Source: JACPRB01 sp964468745 (GTDB lineage Bacteria > Planctomycetota > MHYJ01 > JACPRB01). From it: a stretch of 18,988 nt of DNA. Shown here one piece after another: positions 1 to 7,957 of the stretch (its first letter is position 1; each line of letters begins with the position of its first letter). The notes beneath the pieces were generated by a model. That model was given only the letters and a program-made list of their open reading frames with translations. It was not told the origin of the DNA and ran no database searches. Where the stretch lies: NCBI GenBank assembly GCA_964468745.1, contig CAYXVY010000250.1, positions 1-18,988 of the forward strand. Direction: 5' to 3'. A program made the translations under genes and the position numbers.

Positions 1-30
1 TCGCGGGTTCGAATCCCGCCGGCCCGACCA
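1..30 (+). tRNA. tRNA 3' end (partial; possibly tRNA-Pro)
   Basis: The window opens inside a tRNA. A 5-bp T stem (GCGGG 3-7 with CCCGC 15-19) closes a standard TTCGAAT loop at 8-14. It is followed by seven acceptor bases (20-26), discriminator A27 and an encoded CCA (28-30). The anticodon lies outside the window, so identity cannot be read. The acceptor strand implies a C1:G72 pair with A73, a combination common in tRNA-Pro; this is only a weak inference. The gene ends 50 bases before glnS. Confidence 0.85.
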
Positions 31-64
31 ACCTCCGCCGTCCCTCCCGCAAGAGGGTCGGCGC

Positions 65-70
65 TACACT
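65..70 (+). promoter_or_regulatory. Candidate -10 element (TACACT) for glnS
   Basis: TACACT ends 10 bases before the glnS ATG, which would place transcription start about 3-4 bases upstream of the start codon. No Shine-Dalgarno lies in the intervening GC-only stretch. No good -35 is seen at 16-18 bp spacing, so the element is plausible rather than proven. The alternative is readthrough from the upstream tRNA transcript. Confidence 0.35.
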
Positions 71-80
71 GCGCCCCGCG

Positions 81-1748
<1,668 letters not shown>

Positions 1749-1749
1749 A

Positions 1750-2880
1750 TCAGCGGTCTTCGATGCCGATGATCAGCCACTTTCCCTTGCGGTCGCCGTC
1801 CTTGGCCTCGGCGAGCTTCCAGATCTTCTTCCCCATGACGAGAACGTGCGCCACGTCGTCCTTCATCGTGAGTTTCATCCCGGCCGCGAGGCCCTCCTCG
1901 AGGACCTTTTCGTCGGGCAGACCGTCGCGCATGGTTTCCGACAGGAGATCCTGTTCGAGCTGCTTCGTCATCATCGTGTCGGCCTCTTTGCGCTTGTCGG
2001 CATCGAGATCCTTGTAGCCGGGGACGAGCGCGTCGCACAGGCGCGGGATGTCGAAGCTCGCCAGCACGCGTTCCTTCTCGTTCCTCTTGATGGCGAGCCA
2101 CATGTCGAGCAGGGCGCGCTCCGCCGGCTTGACCTCGCGCTTCTCGTCGAGGTCCTTTCCCACCTCCGCCTCGGTGACGGGACGCATGCGCACGGCGCCG
2201 TTTTGCATGCCGACCTCAACGATGCGGCCGTCGTCTCCGTAGTAGGCGGAGTCGGCTTCCTTGCCCTGCTGCTTGATCGTGAGGACGCGGAACTCCGACT
2301 CCTTCCCGCCGATCGAGCGCTTTTTTCTCTCCACGAGCTTGTGGAAGAGGACGACTCCCTTCTCGCTGTCGAGCGACTGCAGCGCGACCGCGTCCTCGTC
2401 GGGAATGAGGAAAAGCGGCAGCGTCTTGCCGTCCCAGGTCGTGCCCGGCGCGACCACGCCTTCGCTCGTCTTCACCTTGCCGTTCTCGTCGACGTCGAGT
2501 TTGAATTTGCCATCGATCACGGTGAGCGTCTTCGTACGCTTCATGTCCGGCTCGACGCTGGACGATTCGACCGAAACGAGGGACATCGTTTTCGAGAATC
2601 GGATGCGGGCGTCGCCGTTGAACTTCTGAGTGCCGATGCTCATCTCCCCCTTGAGCTGCATCTCGAAGGCAGCGCCGCTGCCGTCCGGGGCTGCCTTGAC
2701 CGTCACGCGAACGTGGCCGATCCACGCGCGTCCCATGAAGAGGCCGGTGATGATCTCGTCGGGGAGCTTGAGCGACCACGCCTCGCCGATTTTCTCGAGG
2801 TACTTCTGCCCGCGTCCCAGGGCGTCCAGATCTTCCTGGGCGCCGAGCATCAGAAGGAGGAGTGCGGCGAGGTGCGTCAT
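1750..2880 (-). CDS. Secreted protein of unknown function
   Basis: I do not recognise a family for this 376-residue protein. It begins with a short hydrophobic segment (residues 2-12, LAALLLLML) ending near Gly-Ala-Gln, which looks like a minimal signal peptide, so export is likely. The rest is polar, mixed beta and charged, with no further membrane segment and no Cys-rich or catalytic motif that stands out. About residues 30-230 read as beta-rich (alternating hydrophobics), and the end is helical and Lys/Glu-rich. Its ATG overlaps the TGA of the upstream glycosyltransferase gene (ATGA at 2877-2880), so the two are translationally coupled and probably work on the same envelope process. The stop is one base from the convergent glnS stop. 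Confidence 0.8.
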   Translation of the reverse strand: MTHLAALLLLMLGAQEDLDALGRGQKYLEKIGEAWSLKLPDEIITGLFMGRAWIGHVRVTVKAAPDGSGAAFEMQLKGEMSIGTQKFNGDARIRFSKTMSLVSVESSSVEPDMKRTKTLTVIDGKFKLDVDENGKVKTSEGVVAPGTTWDGKTLPLFLIPDEDAVALQSLDSEKGVVLFHKLVERKKRSIGGKESEFRVLTIKQQGKEADSAYYGDDGRIVEVGMQNGAVRMRPVTEAEVGKDLDEKREVKPAERALLDMWLAIKRNEKERVLASFDIPRLCDALVPGYKDLDADKRKEADTMMTKQLEQDLLSETMRDGLPDEKVLEEGLAAGMKLTMKDDVAHVLVMGKKIWKLAEAKDGDRKGKWLIIGIEDR

Positions 2881-3980
2881 GCCTTCCCTTTCGTGCCGAG
2901 AAGTTCGTGATAGAAGTCCAGAACGTCCTGGGCTTGGGTCCTGAGATCATACGACGACAGCGCCTTCTCGCGCGCCCGCGCCCCCATCTCGGCGCACAGG
3001 AAGCGGTCGCGCGCGAGCCGTTCGATCGCGCCGGCGATCGTCTCGGGCGTATCGTCGATCAGGATGCCGGTGCGGCCGTCGTCGATGATCTCGGGGATCA
3101 TGCCGCGACGTGCGCCGATGGCGGCGCGTCCCATCGCCATCGCTTCACGCAGGGCGCGGCACGTGCCGTCGGATCCCGGCACGAGGAAGACGAGGGCGTC
3201 GAACGCGCCGACGGTGGCCAGGTATTGGGGGCCGAGGTAGCCCGTGAAGGTCACGACGCCGTCGAGGCCGAGGTGCTTCGTCGGCTGCATCGCCACCTCG
3301 TCGCGATGGGTGCCGCGTCCCACGATGAGGACACGCAGATCGGGCACGCGTTCCCGCGCGAGCTTGATCCCTGCGAGAAGGATGTCGAATCGCCGGTGGC
3401 GTTGCATCCGCGCTACGACGCCGATGACGAAGGCCTGCGGGGGAATCTGGAAGTGCGCGCGCATGTCCTCGTGCGCGGACGCAGGATCGTAGCGCTCGAG
3501 CCGCATCCCCGGCGCCACGTGGCGGTGCGGGAGTGTGAGCCGGCCGAGGAGGTCGTCCTCGCGCGTGAACGTGAGGTAGCCGTCCATGCGGTCGCGCAGG
3601 AGCCAGGGCAGGGAGGTTCCCCGGTGGTTGGTGCGGACCAGTTTCGCCGGCGGCCTCATGCCGAGGGAGGCGACGATGTGATCGTGCGTGTGGTGGACGT
3701 GCACGATGTCGATGCCCCCGCTTGTGCAGCGTTCGCGCAGACGCGCGATGTCGGCGAAATTGTCGCGGAGGTTCAGCAGCTTGTTGAAGGCGAACGTGTG
3801 TTCCGGCTCGAATCCGCGCTCGCGCGCCTTGGCCGGGAGATTCGTGGTGGCGTCGGGCGGGGCCGGCCGACAGGCGAGCGCGACGTCGACGCCGAGCGCG
3901 CGCAGCTCGATGCAGAGGTCGAGGGTCGGCTCGGCCGGCCCCGTCCACTTCCAGTCACCGAAGAGATGCAGCACACGCAC
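2877..3980 (-). CDS. GT4-family glycosyltransferase
   Basis: GT-B fold glycosyltransferase (GT4-like) predicted to transfer a sugar from a nucleotide-sugar donor to a cell-surface glycan or lipid acceptor; donor and acceptor are unknown. The N-terminal acceptor half starts with VLHLFGDWKWTG and has a His-rich stretch (VHVHHTHDH, 93-101). The donor half starts near residue 184 (VIGVVARMQRHRRFD). The C-terminal donor site carries PGSDGTCRALREAMAMG (268-284) followed by IPEIIDDGRTG. The usual first Glu of the EX7E motif is Asp271, paired with Glu279. Start: GTG at 3980. An in-frame TGA lies three codons upstream (3987-3989), so the start cannot be further out. GGAAAG about 11 bases upstream may be the ribosome site. 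First gene of a two-gene operon, overlapping the next by 4 bases. Confidence 0.9.
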   Translation of the reverse strand: MRVLHLFGDWKWTGPAEPTLDLCIELRALGVDVALACRPAPPDATTNLPAKARERGFEPEHTFAFNKLLNLRDNFADIARLRERCTSGGIDIVHVHHTHDHIVASLGMRPPAKLVRTNHRGTSLPWLLRDRMDGYLTFTREDDLLGRLTLPHRHVAPGMRLERYDPASAHEDMRAHFQIPPQAFVIGVVARMQRHRRFDILLAGIKLARERVPDLRVLIVGRGTHRDEVAMQPTKHLGLDGVVTFTGYLGPQYLATVGAFDALVFLVPGSDGTCRALREAMAMGRAAIGARRGMIPEIIDDGRTGILIDDTPETIAGAIERLARDRFLCAEMGARAREKALSSYDLRTQAQDVLDFYHELLGTKGKA

Positions 3981-4009
3981 GGGGGGTCATTCTTTCCGCC
4001 CCGGAAACC

Positions 4010-4038
4010 TTGATAAAGGAAAATCGACGGCATACAGT
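4010..4038 (+). promoter_or_regulatory. Sigma70-type promoter for tRNA-Cys
   Basis: TTGATA (4010-4015), a 17-base spacer and TACAGT (4033-4038) give a near-consensus housekeeping promoter. Predicted transcription start is near 4045, leaving a leader of about 64 bases before the tRNA, to be removed by RNase P. No competing plus-strand gene uses this stretch. Confidence 0.65.
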
Positions 4039-4108
4039 GTGGCCCATGTTCCGGCGATGTCAGTAGTCCCCCGACCCGCACCTCCATCGCACTTCAACAA
4101 TCATTCAG

Positions 4109-4186
4109 GGTGGCGTAGCCAAGTGGCCTAAGGCGGGAGTCTGCAAAACTCCTATTTCGTCGGTTCAAATCCGACCGCCACCTCCA
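4109..4186 (+). tRNA. tRNA-Cys (GCA)
   Basis: Complete cloverleaf. The acceptor stem GGTGGCG (4109-4115) pairs fully with CGCCACC (4176-4182). The anticodon stem GGAGT/ACTCC encloses CTGCAAA, giving anticodon GCA. The T stem GTCGG/CCGAC encloses TTCAAAT. The discriminator is T4183, the U73 expected for tRNA-Cys, and CCA is encoded at 4184-4186. It is not duplicated in the window and has its own promoter. Confidence 0.97.
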
Positions 4187-4205
4187 CTTCATCATCCATG
4201 AGCCC

Positions 4206-4281
4206 GGAGACAGGAGACAGAATGGCGCGTCAGGGGGCGTGGATGCCCTAGTCTGTCTTCTGTCTCCTGTCTCCTGTATTC
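4206..4281. repeat. Inverted array of a 7-base repeat (17-bp stem)
   Basis: Left arm GGAGACAGGAGACAGAA (4206-4222) is the exact reverse complement of 4258-4274. Both arms are tandem heptamers: two GGAGACA copies on the left; on the right TGTCTTC, TGTCTCC, TGTCTCC and TGTATTC (4254-4281). The loop of about 35 bases is GC-rich. It lies between tRNA-Cys and the pseudokinase gene. It could be an interspersed palindromic repeat, or act as a processing or termination hairpin, although no T-tract follows. An upstream ATG at 4239 would read through the right arm as protein, which argues against that start. Confidence 0.85.
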
Positions 4282-4289
4282 TCTCCGAC

Positions 4290-6233
4290 ATGGACCTCGC
4301 GTGCTCGTCCTGCAAGCGTGCGTTTGCCGCGATCGGCATCGCACCCGACCGCGCCCTTGCGTGCCCCGCCTGCGGAGCGGCGCTCTCGCCGGGGTCTCCC
4401 GTTGATGGCGCAATTTCCGTGCGCCTGGAAGGGGCTCGGATCTTCGTCGGCCGCTTCGAACTTGTTCGAGCCCTCGCGACCGCGGGCTTCTACGAGGCGC
4501 GCGAAGGCGAGCGACGGGTCCGGCTGGCCGTGCGACGCGAGCCGTTCCACGCGTCGCTCGCTGTCGCGGCGATCCTCAAGCATCCGAACGTCGCCGGCGT
4601 GATCGAGATGGGTACGGAGCGCGACACGCACTACGCGGCCTTCGAACATGTCGAGGCGGCCACGCTCGTACAGCAGATCTCGTCCGCGCCCCTGTCTCCG
4701 AGGGAAGCTGCGCCCATCTTCGCCGACATCGCCGCCGCACTGCAGCAGGCGCACTCGATCGGCGCGATCCACGGATCCCTGTCCGCAGAGACCATTCTTG
4801 TGTCGGCCTCGAAGCGCGCGTCCGTCACCGACTTCGGCATCGTCGCGGGAACGCTCGACGGCGACCTCGAAGCGCTGGGGAGCTGCCTGTACCAGGCCGT
4901 CTCGGGACGCGCAGCAACGTCCGGCAGCGCGCCGCTGATGAGTGCGCTTGGCGCGATCTGCTCGCGCGCGATGGAGAAGGATCCGGCGAAACGCTATCCG
5001 AACGCGCGCTCCATCGAGGCGGACCTGCGGGCCTACGTGGCGGGAACAATTCAAACTGCGCCTGCGCGGGAAGGGGAGAGCGGCCGACGCTTTCCGTGGG
5101 AATGGACGTTCGCCGCGATCGCCGCGGTGGCGTGCATCTCAATTGCGGCCGTGTGGCGTGGCAACTCGACGCGTGCCGGGCGCGTAAAGGAACTGCGCGC
5201 GAAGCTCGTCGTCGCCGAACTCGAGGCCCGCCTCGCCGACATGGCGCTGCTTCACGACGAAATCGCGTGGACAGATCCTTCCGTCGCCGTCGAGGAGTCT
5301 CGAAAATCGGCGGGGATCAGGGCCCAGATCGAGCAGGAGAAAGCGCGCGCGCCGGCGGTGGCCGCCCTCGCCCGTGCCCGCGAAGCCGTGGTGAAGGCGG
5401 AAAGCGCACAGCGCGAAGGGGCAGCCGACGAGGTGCTTTTGCGCGCTTCGCTCGGCGATTTCTTTGCGGCCCTCGGTCATCCGTCCGCGATCGGACAGGC
5501 CCGCGCCGAGCTGGCCGACTATGCGATGCGACAGATGATCGCCGCGGAGCGCGAGGATCGCCACCCTGCCGCATGGCGCCTTCTCGTCGAGCAGTTCCAC
5601 GACGGCCGCTACGCCGCGGAATTGCAGGCCGGTGGCTTGGTCGAGGCGACGACGACCCCGCGTGGAGCACGCGTGCTCATGGATGGCCAGGAGATGAGCG
5701 GACGCATGCCGGCGACAATTGGCGCGCACGTCCTCCTTGCGCGGCTCGACGGGTATCGCGACGCGCGCGTGCTCGTGCGCGTGGCGCGTAGCGGGACCAC
5801 GAACGTCCCGATCCGGCTCTTCACGGAGGCGCAGGTCGGGAGGGATTTCATTCAGATCCCGTCCAGCGACGCGCTCGTCGGCCAGCCGCCGCACATGCGC
5901 TACGTCGACGACGTGTTCATCCTGCGGCGACCGCTGCCGATCCGCACGTGGGAGCAGGCGTCCTCGTACGCCGAAGCGTTGACGCTGGAATCGCAGGCCC
6001 GGGGTGAGCGGGTGACGTACCGGCTGCCCAGCGCAATCGAGTGGGAGAAGGCCGCGCGCGGCGGCGCCGTCTACGGCCTCGAGGACATCGGCGAGGAATG
6101 GTGCGAGGACTCCCTCGACGGCTCGGGGCGCACGCACGCGATCCGTACCGTCGGCGCCGGGGGGGTCAGCGCGCGCGCGGGCGAGGAGGGGGACGTCGCC
6201 CGCTTCCGGCTCGTGCGCGTCGTGTCGCCGTGA
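4290..6233 (+). CDS. Membrane pseudokinase with zinc ribbon, PEGA-like and FGE-like domains
   Basis: A 647-residue protein. Residues 1-40 hold a zinc ribbon (C5, C8, C25, C28). Residues 55-250 follow the Ser/Thr kinase fold but the active site is broken: no glycine loop, Arg residues where the VAIK lysine should be, HRDLKPEN replaced by HGSLSAET (161-168, losing catalytic Asp, Lys and Asn), with DFG kept at 181-183. One membrane helix follows (about 273-289), then a helical region (298-440), a PEGA-like beta domain (about 451-512) and a short FGE/sulfatase-modifying-factor-like end (YRLPSAIEWEKAARGG 577-592, EEWCED 602-607, FRLVR 639-643). The last is about half normal length and lacks the catalytic Cys pair. 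Start: ATG 4290, just before the zinc ribbon, rather than ATG 4239 inside the repeat. GTG of the next gene overlaps the stop. Known kinase-FGE fusions such as chlamydial Pkn1 are the nearest architecture. Probably a binding or scaffold protein, not an enzyme. Confidence 0.85.
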   Translation: MDLACSSCKRAFAAIGIAPDRALACPACGAALSPGSPVDGAISVRLEGARIFVGRFELVRALATAGFYEAREGERRVRLAVRREPFHASLAVAAILKHPNVAGVIEMGTERDTHYAAFEHVEAATLVQQISSAPLSPREAAPIFADIAAALQQAHSIGAIHGSLSAETILVSASKRASVTDFGIVAGTLDGDLEALGSCLYQAVSGRAATSGSAPLMSALGAICSRAMEKDPAKRYPNARSIEADLRAYVAGTIQTAPAREGESGRRFPWEWTFAAIAAVACISIAAVWRGNSTRAGRVKELRAKLVVAELEARLADMALLHDEIAWTDPSVAVEESRKSAGIRAQIEQEKARAPAVAALARAREAVVKAESAQREGAADEVLLRASLGDFFAALGHPSAIGQARAELADYAMRQMIAAEREDRHPAAWRLLVEQFHDGRYAAELQAGGLVEATTTPRGARVLMDGQEMSGRMPATIGAHVLLARLDGYRDARVLVRVARSGTTNVPIRLFTEAQVGRDFIQIPSSDALVGQPPHMRYVDDVFILRRPLPIRTWEQASSYAEALTLESQARGERVTYRLPSAIEWEKAARGGAVYGLEDIGEEWCEDSLDGSGRTHAIRTVGAGGVSARAGEEGDVARFRLVRVVSP

Positions 6234-7384
6234 TCGCGCTCGTCCTCGCCCTGCTGGCGCAACAGGAGCTCCTCGAGCGCTACGCCTTGGCGAAGACATG
6301 GGACGAACGCAAGGTGATCGCCGAGCGGCTGGATCGGGTCGAACTGCGCTCCGTGGATGTCGCATCGCTGACGCGGGAGTGCTTCCGTCTCGCACGTCGC
6401 GGTCCGCTCGTGGATCATCGGCCGCGCCAGACGTGCACCGATCCGGCTCTCCCGGGTGAATACCTGCTCCACGTGCCCAACGCCGCAAGGTCGAAGCCTT
6501 GCGGCATCTTCATAGGCCTGCACGGAGGAGGAGCCGGCGTGGGGGACGGCACGCAGGCGCAAACGCTCTTCGGCACTCCGGCGCCCGATCTCATCTGCGT
6601 CTATCCGACCGTCATCGCGAAGACGGACGGCGCGTGGCTCAGTGAGCGCGAGGAACGCTACGTGCTGGCGATCATCGACGAGCTGAAGCGTTCGTACACG
6701 ATCGACACCAACCGGATCTACCTCGCGGGCTTTTCGATGGGCGGCTTTGGAGCGTGGTCGATCGGCGGCCGCCACGCGGACCTTTTCGCCGCGCTGTCGT
6801 CCCTGGCCGGCGGCGTCGACGGGAGCGGGATGATTCCGAACCTGCGCAACACGCCGATCTGGTTCTGCCATTCGAGGGACGACACGAGCGTCGCCCCGGA
6901 CGGCGACATGCGCGCCGCGGCCCGGCTCGCAAAACTCAAGGAGCAATTCGGCGCATTCGATCACGTTTGGAAGCTGTATCGCGACGTCGGTCACGGCCTT
7001 CCGGAGGAGGGCGTCAAGCCGGTTCTCGACTGGATGCTCGCCAGAAAGCGCGATCCGCTGCCGAAGCGGGTCGTGTGGGAGGGCAGTCGCGCGTACAAGC
7101 GCCACTTTTACTGGTTGAAGCGCGATGCGCCGGGCCGTCTCGTGGACGCGCGCATCGACGGAAACGTTATCGAGATTACCGGCGATGCCGCCGGACTGGA
7201 GATCCTGCTCAACGATCGGCTCGTGGACTTGGACAGAGACGTCACGATCCGTGTAAACGGCGAGGAGCGCTTCCGGGGCCTGGCGAGGTTGTCGCTCGCG
7301 ACGCTGGCTGAGTCGATCAGCGTACGCAGCGATCCTGAGATGGTGTTTACGTCCAGCGTTCGCGTGGCAGGTCGGAGTCGGTAG
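6230..7384 (+). CDS. Secreted alpha/beta hydrolase (esterase-like)
   Basis: A 384-residue hydrolase of the LpqC/feruloyl-esterase/PHB-depolymerase-like group. A short signal peptide (IALVLALLA, 2-10) is followed by Gln-Gln. The oxyanion strand is IFIGLHGGG (93-101). The nucleophile elbow is GFSMGG (167-172, Ser169), with the acid likely Asp217 or Asp218 (HSRDDTSVAP) and the base His255 (DVGHGLP), so the triad looks complete. The C-terminal 100 residues form a small extra beta domain with NDRLVDLDRDVTIRVNG (328-344), a tail I associate with planctomycetal hydrolases. Start: GTG 6230, overlapping the pseudokinase TGA (GTGA at 6230-6233), which places the signal peptide exactly at the N-terminus. 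Substrate is unknown; an ester in the envelope or outside the cell is likely. Translationally coupled to the pseudokinase. Confidence 0.88.
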   Translation: MIALVLALLAQQELLERYALAKTWDERKVIAERLDRVELRSVDVASLTRECFRLARRGPLVDHRPRQTCTDPALPGEYLLHVPNAARSKPCGIFIGLHGGGAGVGDGTQAQTLFGTPAPDLICVYPTVIAKTDGAWLSEREERYVLAIIDELKRSYTIDTNRIYLAGFSMGGFGAWSIGGRHADLFAALSSLAGGVDGSGMIPNLRNTPIWFCHSRDDTSVAPDGDMRAAARLAKLKEQFGAFDHVWKLYRDVGHGLPEEGVKPVLDWMLARKRDPLPKRVVWEGSRAYKRHFYWLKRDAPGRLVDARIDGNVIEITGDAAGLEILLNDRLVDLDRDVTIRVNGEERFRGLARLSLATLAESISVRSDPEMVFTSSVRVAGRSR

Positions 7385-7392
7385 CGGATGCC

Positions 7393-7812
7393 TTACTTGC
7401 CGCCGAAGGATCCCCACCACTGGAGTTCATAGGGGGTGCTGCCGGTGTTCTCGAAGATAAGCACCAGCGTTGTGCCCGCCGTGACTCTGCCCGAGAGTTC
7501 GCCCGTCGCGGCGCCGAGCTTCTTATCGATGAAGGTCAGGCTCTCAGGGGACGCCCCGGCCTGCCACTTGTTCCATTCGGTGTCGGTCATGATGTAGGCA
7601 TTCACGGGATGGCTGCCCGCGGCCCAGCTCGTCGAGATCGCATAGCTTCCGCTGACCGGCCAGGATTTTGACCACTTACCCGCGGGCGGGACGGAGGCCG
7701 TACCCGTTGTCGATCCAGAACCCCCTCTGAGGCCATCGCCTCCGGGAGCGGCGCACGCGACCAGAGCCGCCAGCAACGCGCCGAAGATCAGTGACCGTGA
7801 CGTTCTTACCAT
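7393..7812 (-). CDS. Small lipoprotein, beta-rich, unknown function
   Basis: A 139-residue predicted lipoprotein with n-region MVRTSR, a hydrophobic core and lipobox LVAC with lipidated Cys20. The +2 residue is Ala, so no inner-membrane retention signal is seen. A Gly/Ser/Thr linker (about 24-45) leads to a compact domain (46-139) rich in aromatic and beta-type strands, ending in TLVLIFENTG and ELQWWGSFGG, resembling a small beta sandwich of pre-peptidase or GOLD-like type; this is only an impression. Start: ATG 7812, not the further upstream 7980, because GGGGAGG lies 5 bases before it and it places the signal peptide at the N-terminus. Divergent from the giant kinase gene; convergent with the esterase gene with 8 bases between stops. 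Confidence 0.85.
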   Translation of the reverse strand: MVRTSRSLIFGALLAALVACAAPGGDGLRGGSGSTTGTASVPPAGKWSKSWPVSGSYAISTSWAAGSHPVNAYIMTDTEWNKWQAGASPESLTFIDKKLGAATGELSGRVTAGTTLVLIFENTGSTPYELQWWGSFGGK

Positions 7813-7817
7813 CGCAA

Positions 7818-7824
7818 CCTCCCC
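7818..7824 (-). promoter_or_regulatory. Strong ribosome binding site of the small lipoprotein
   Basis: GGGGAGG on the minus strand, 5 bases before ATG 7812. It decides the start of this gene against the longer upstream ATG at 7980. Confidence 0.8.
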
Positions 7825-7848
7825 GTTTCTGATGCAGAGAACCCATGA

Positions 7849-7878
7849 GTTGTATCGTTGCGCGTCTGGCGGTGTCAA
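7849..7878 (-). promoter_or_regulatory. Sigma70-type promoter of the small lipoprotein
   Basis: On the minus strand, a perfect TTGACA (7873-7878) is followed by 18 bases and TACAAC (7849-7854). Predicted start near 7842 gives a leader of about 30 bases holding the GGGGAGG site. It is back to back with the kinase promoter. Confidence 0.55.
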
Positions 7879-7915
7879 TGAGCGGGGCGCAGCACATGAC
7901 GCGCCGGCGTTCGCG

Positions 7916-7945
7916 TTCCCATAGCGGTCGCGCAACGGATATACT
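7916..7945 (+). promoter_or_regulatory. Candidate promoter of the giant kinase (near-leaderless)
   Basis: TATACT (7940-7945) lies 12 bases before ATG 7958. A weak -35 match, TTCCCA (7916-7921), stands 18 bases upstream. Transcription would begin about 5-6 bases before the ATG, and no Shine-Dalgarno is present, so translation would be near-leaderless. Confidence 0.5.
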
Positions 7946-7957
7946 AGCCGTGCGTTC

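Noticed and set aside
2862..4013. Plus-strand open frame (383 codons) opposite the glycosyltransferase
   Set aside because: The minus strand shows clear GT4 motifs; the plus frame is Arg/His/Val-rich and motif-free.
4239..4289. Upstream ATG giving the pseudokinase 17 extra residues
   Set aside because: Those codons read through the right arm of the heptamer array, and the zinc ribbon begins immediately after ATG 4290.
5139..7420. Two minus-strand open frames of 449 codons each opposite the pseudokinase and esterase
   Set aside because: Both are shadows: the plus strand carries recognisable domains and GTGA coupling, and the shadow translations are rich in Arg, His and Asp without domains.
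7561..7577. WNKW in the small lipoprotein as another WxxW module
   Set aside because: The surrounding sequence is beta-rich and short; the two helices that define the module are absent.
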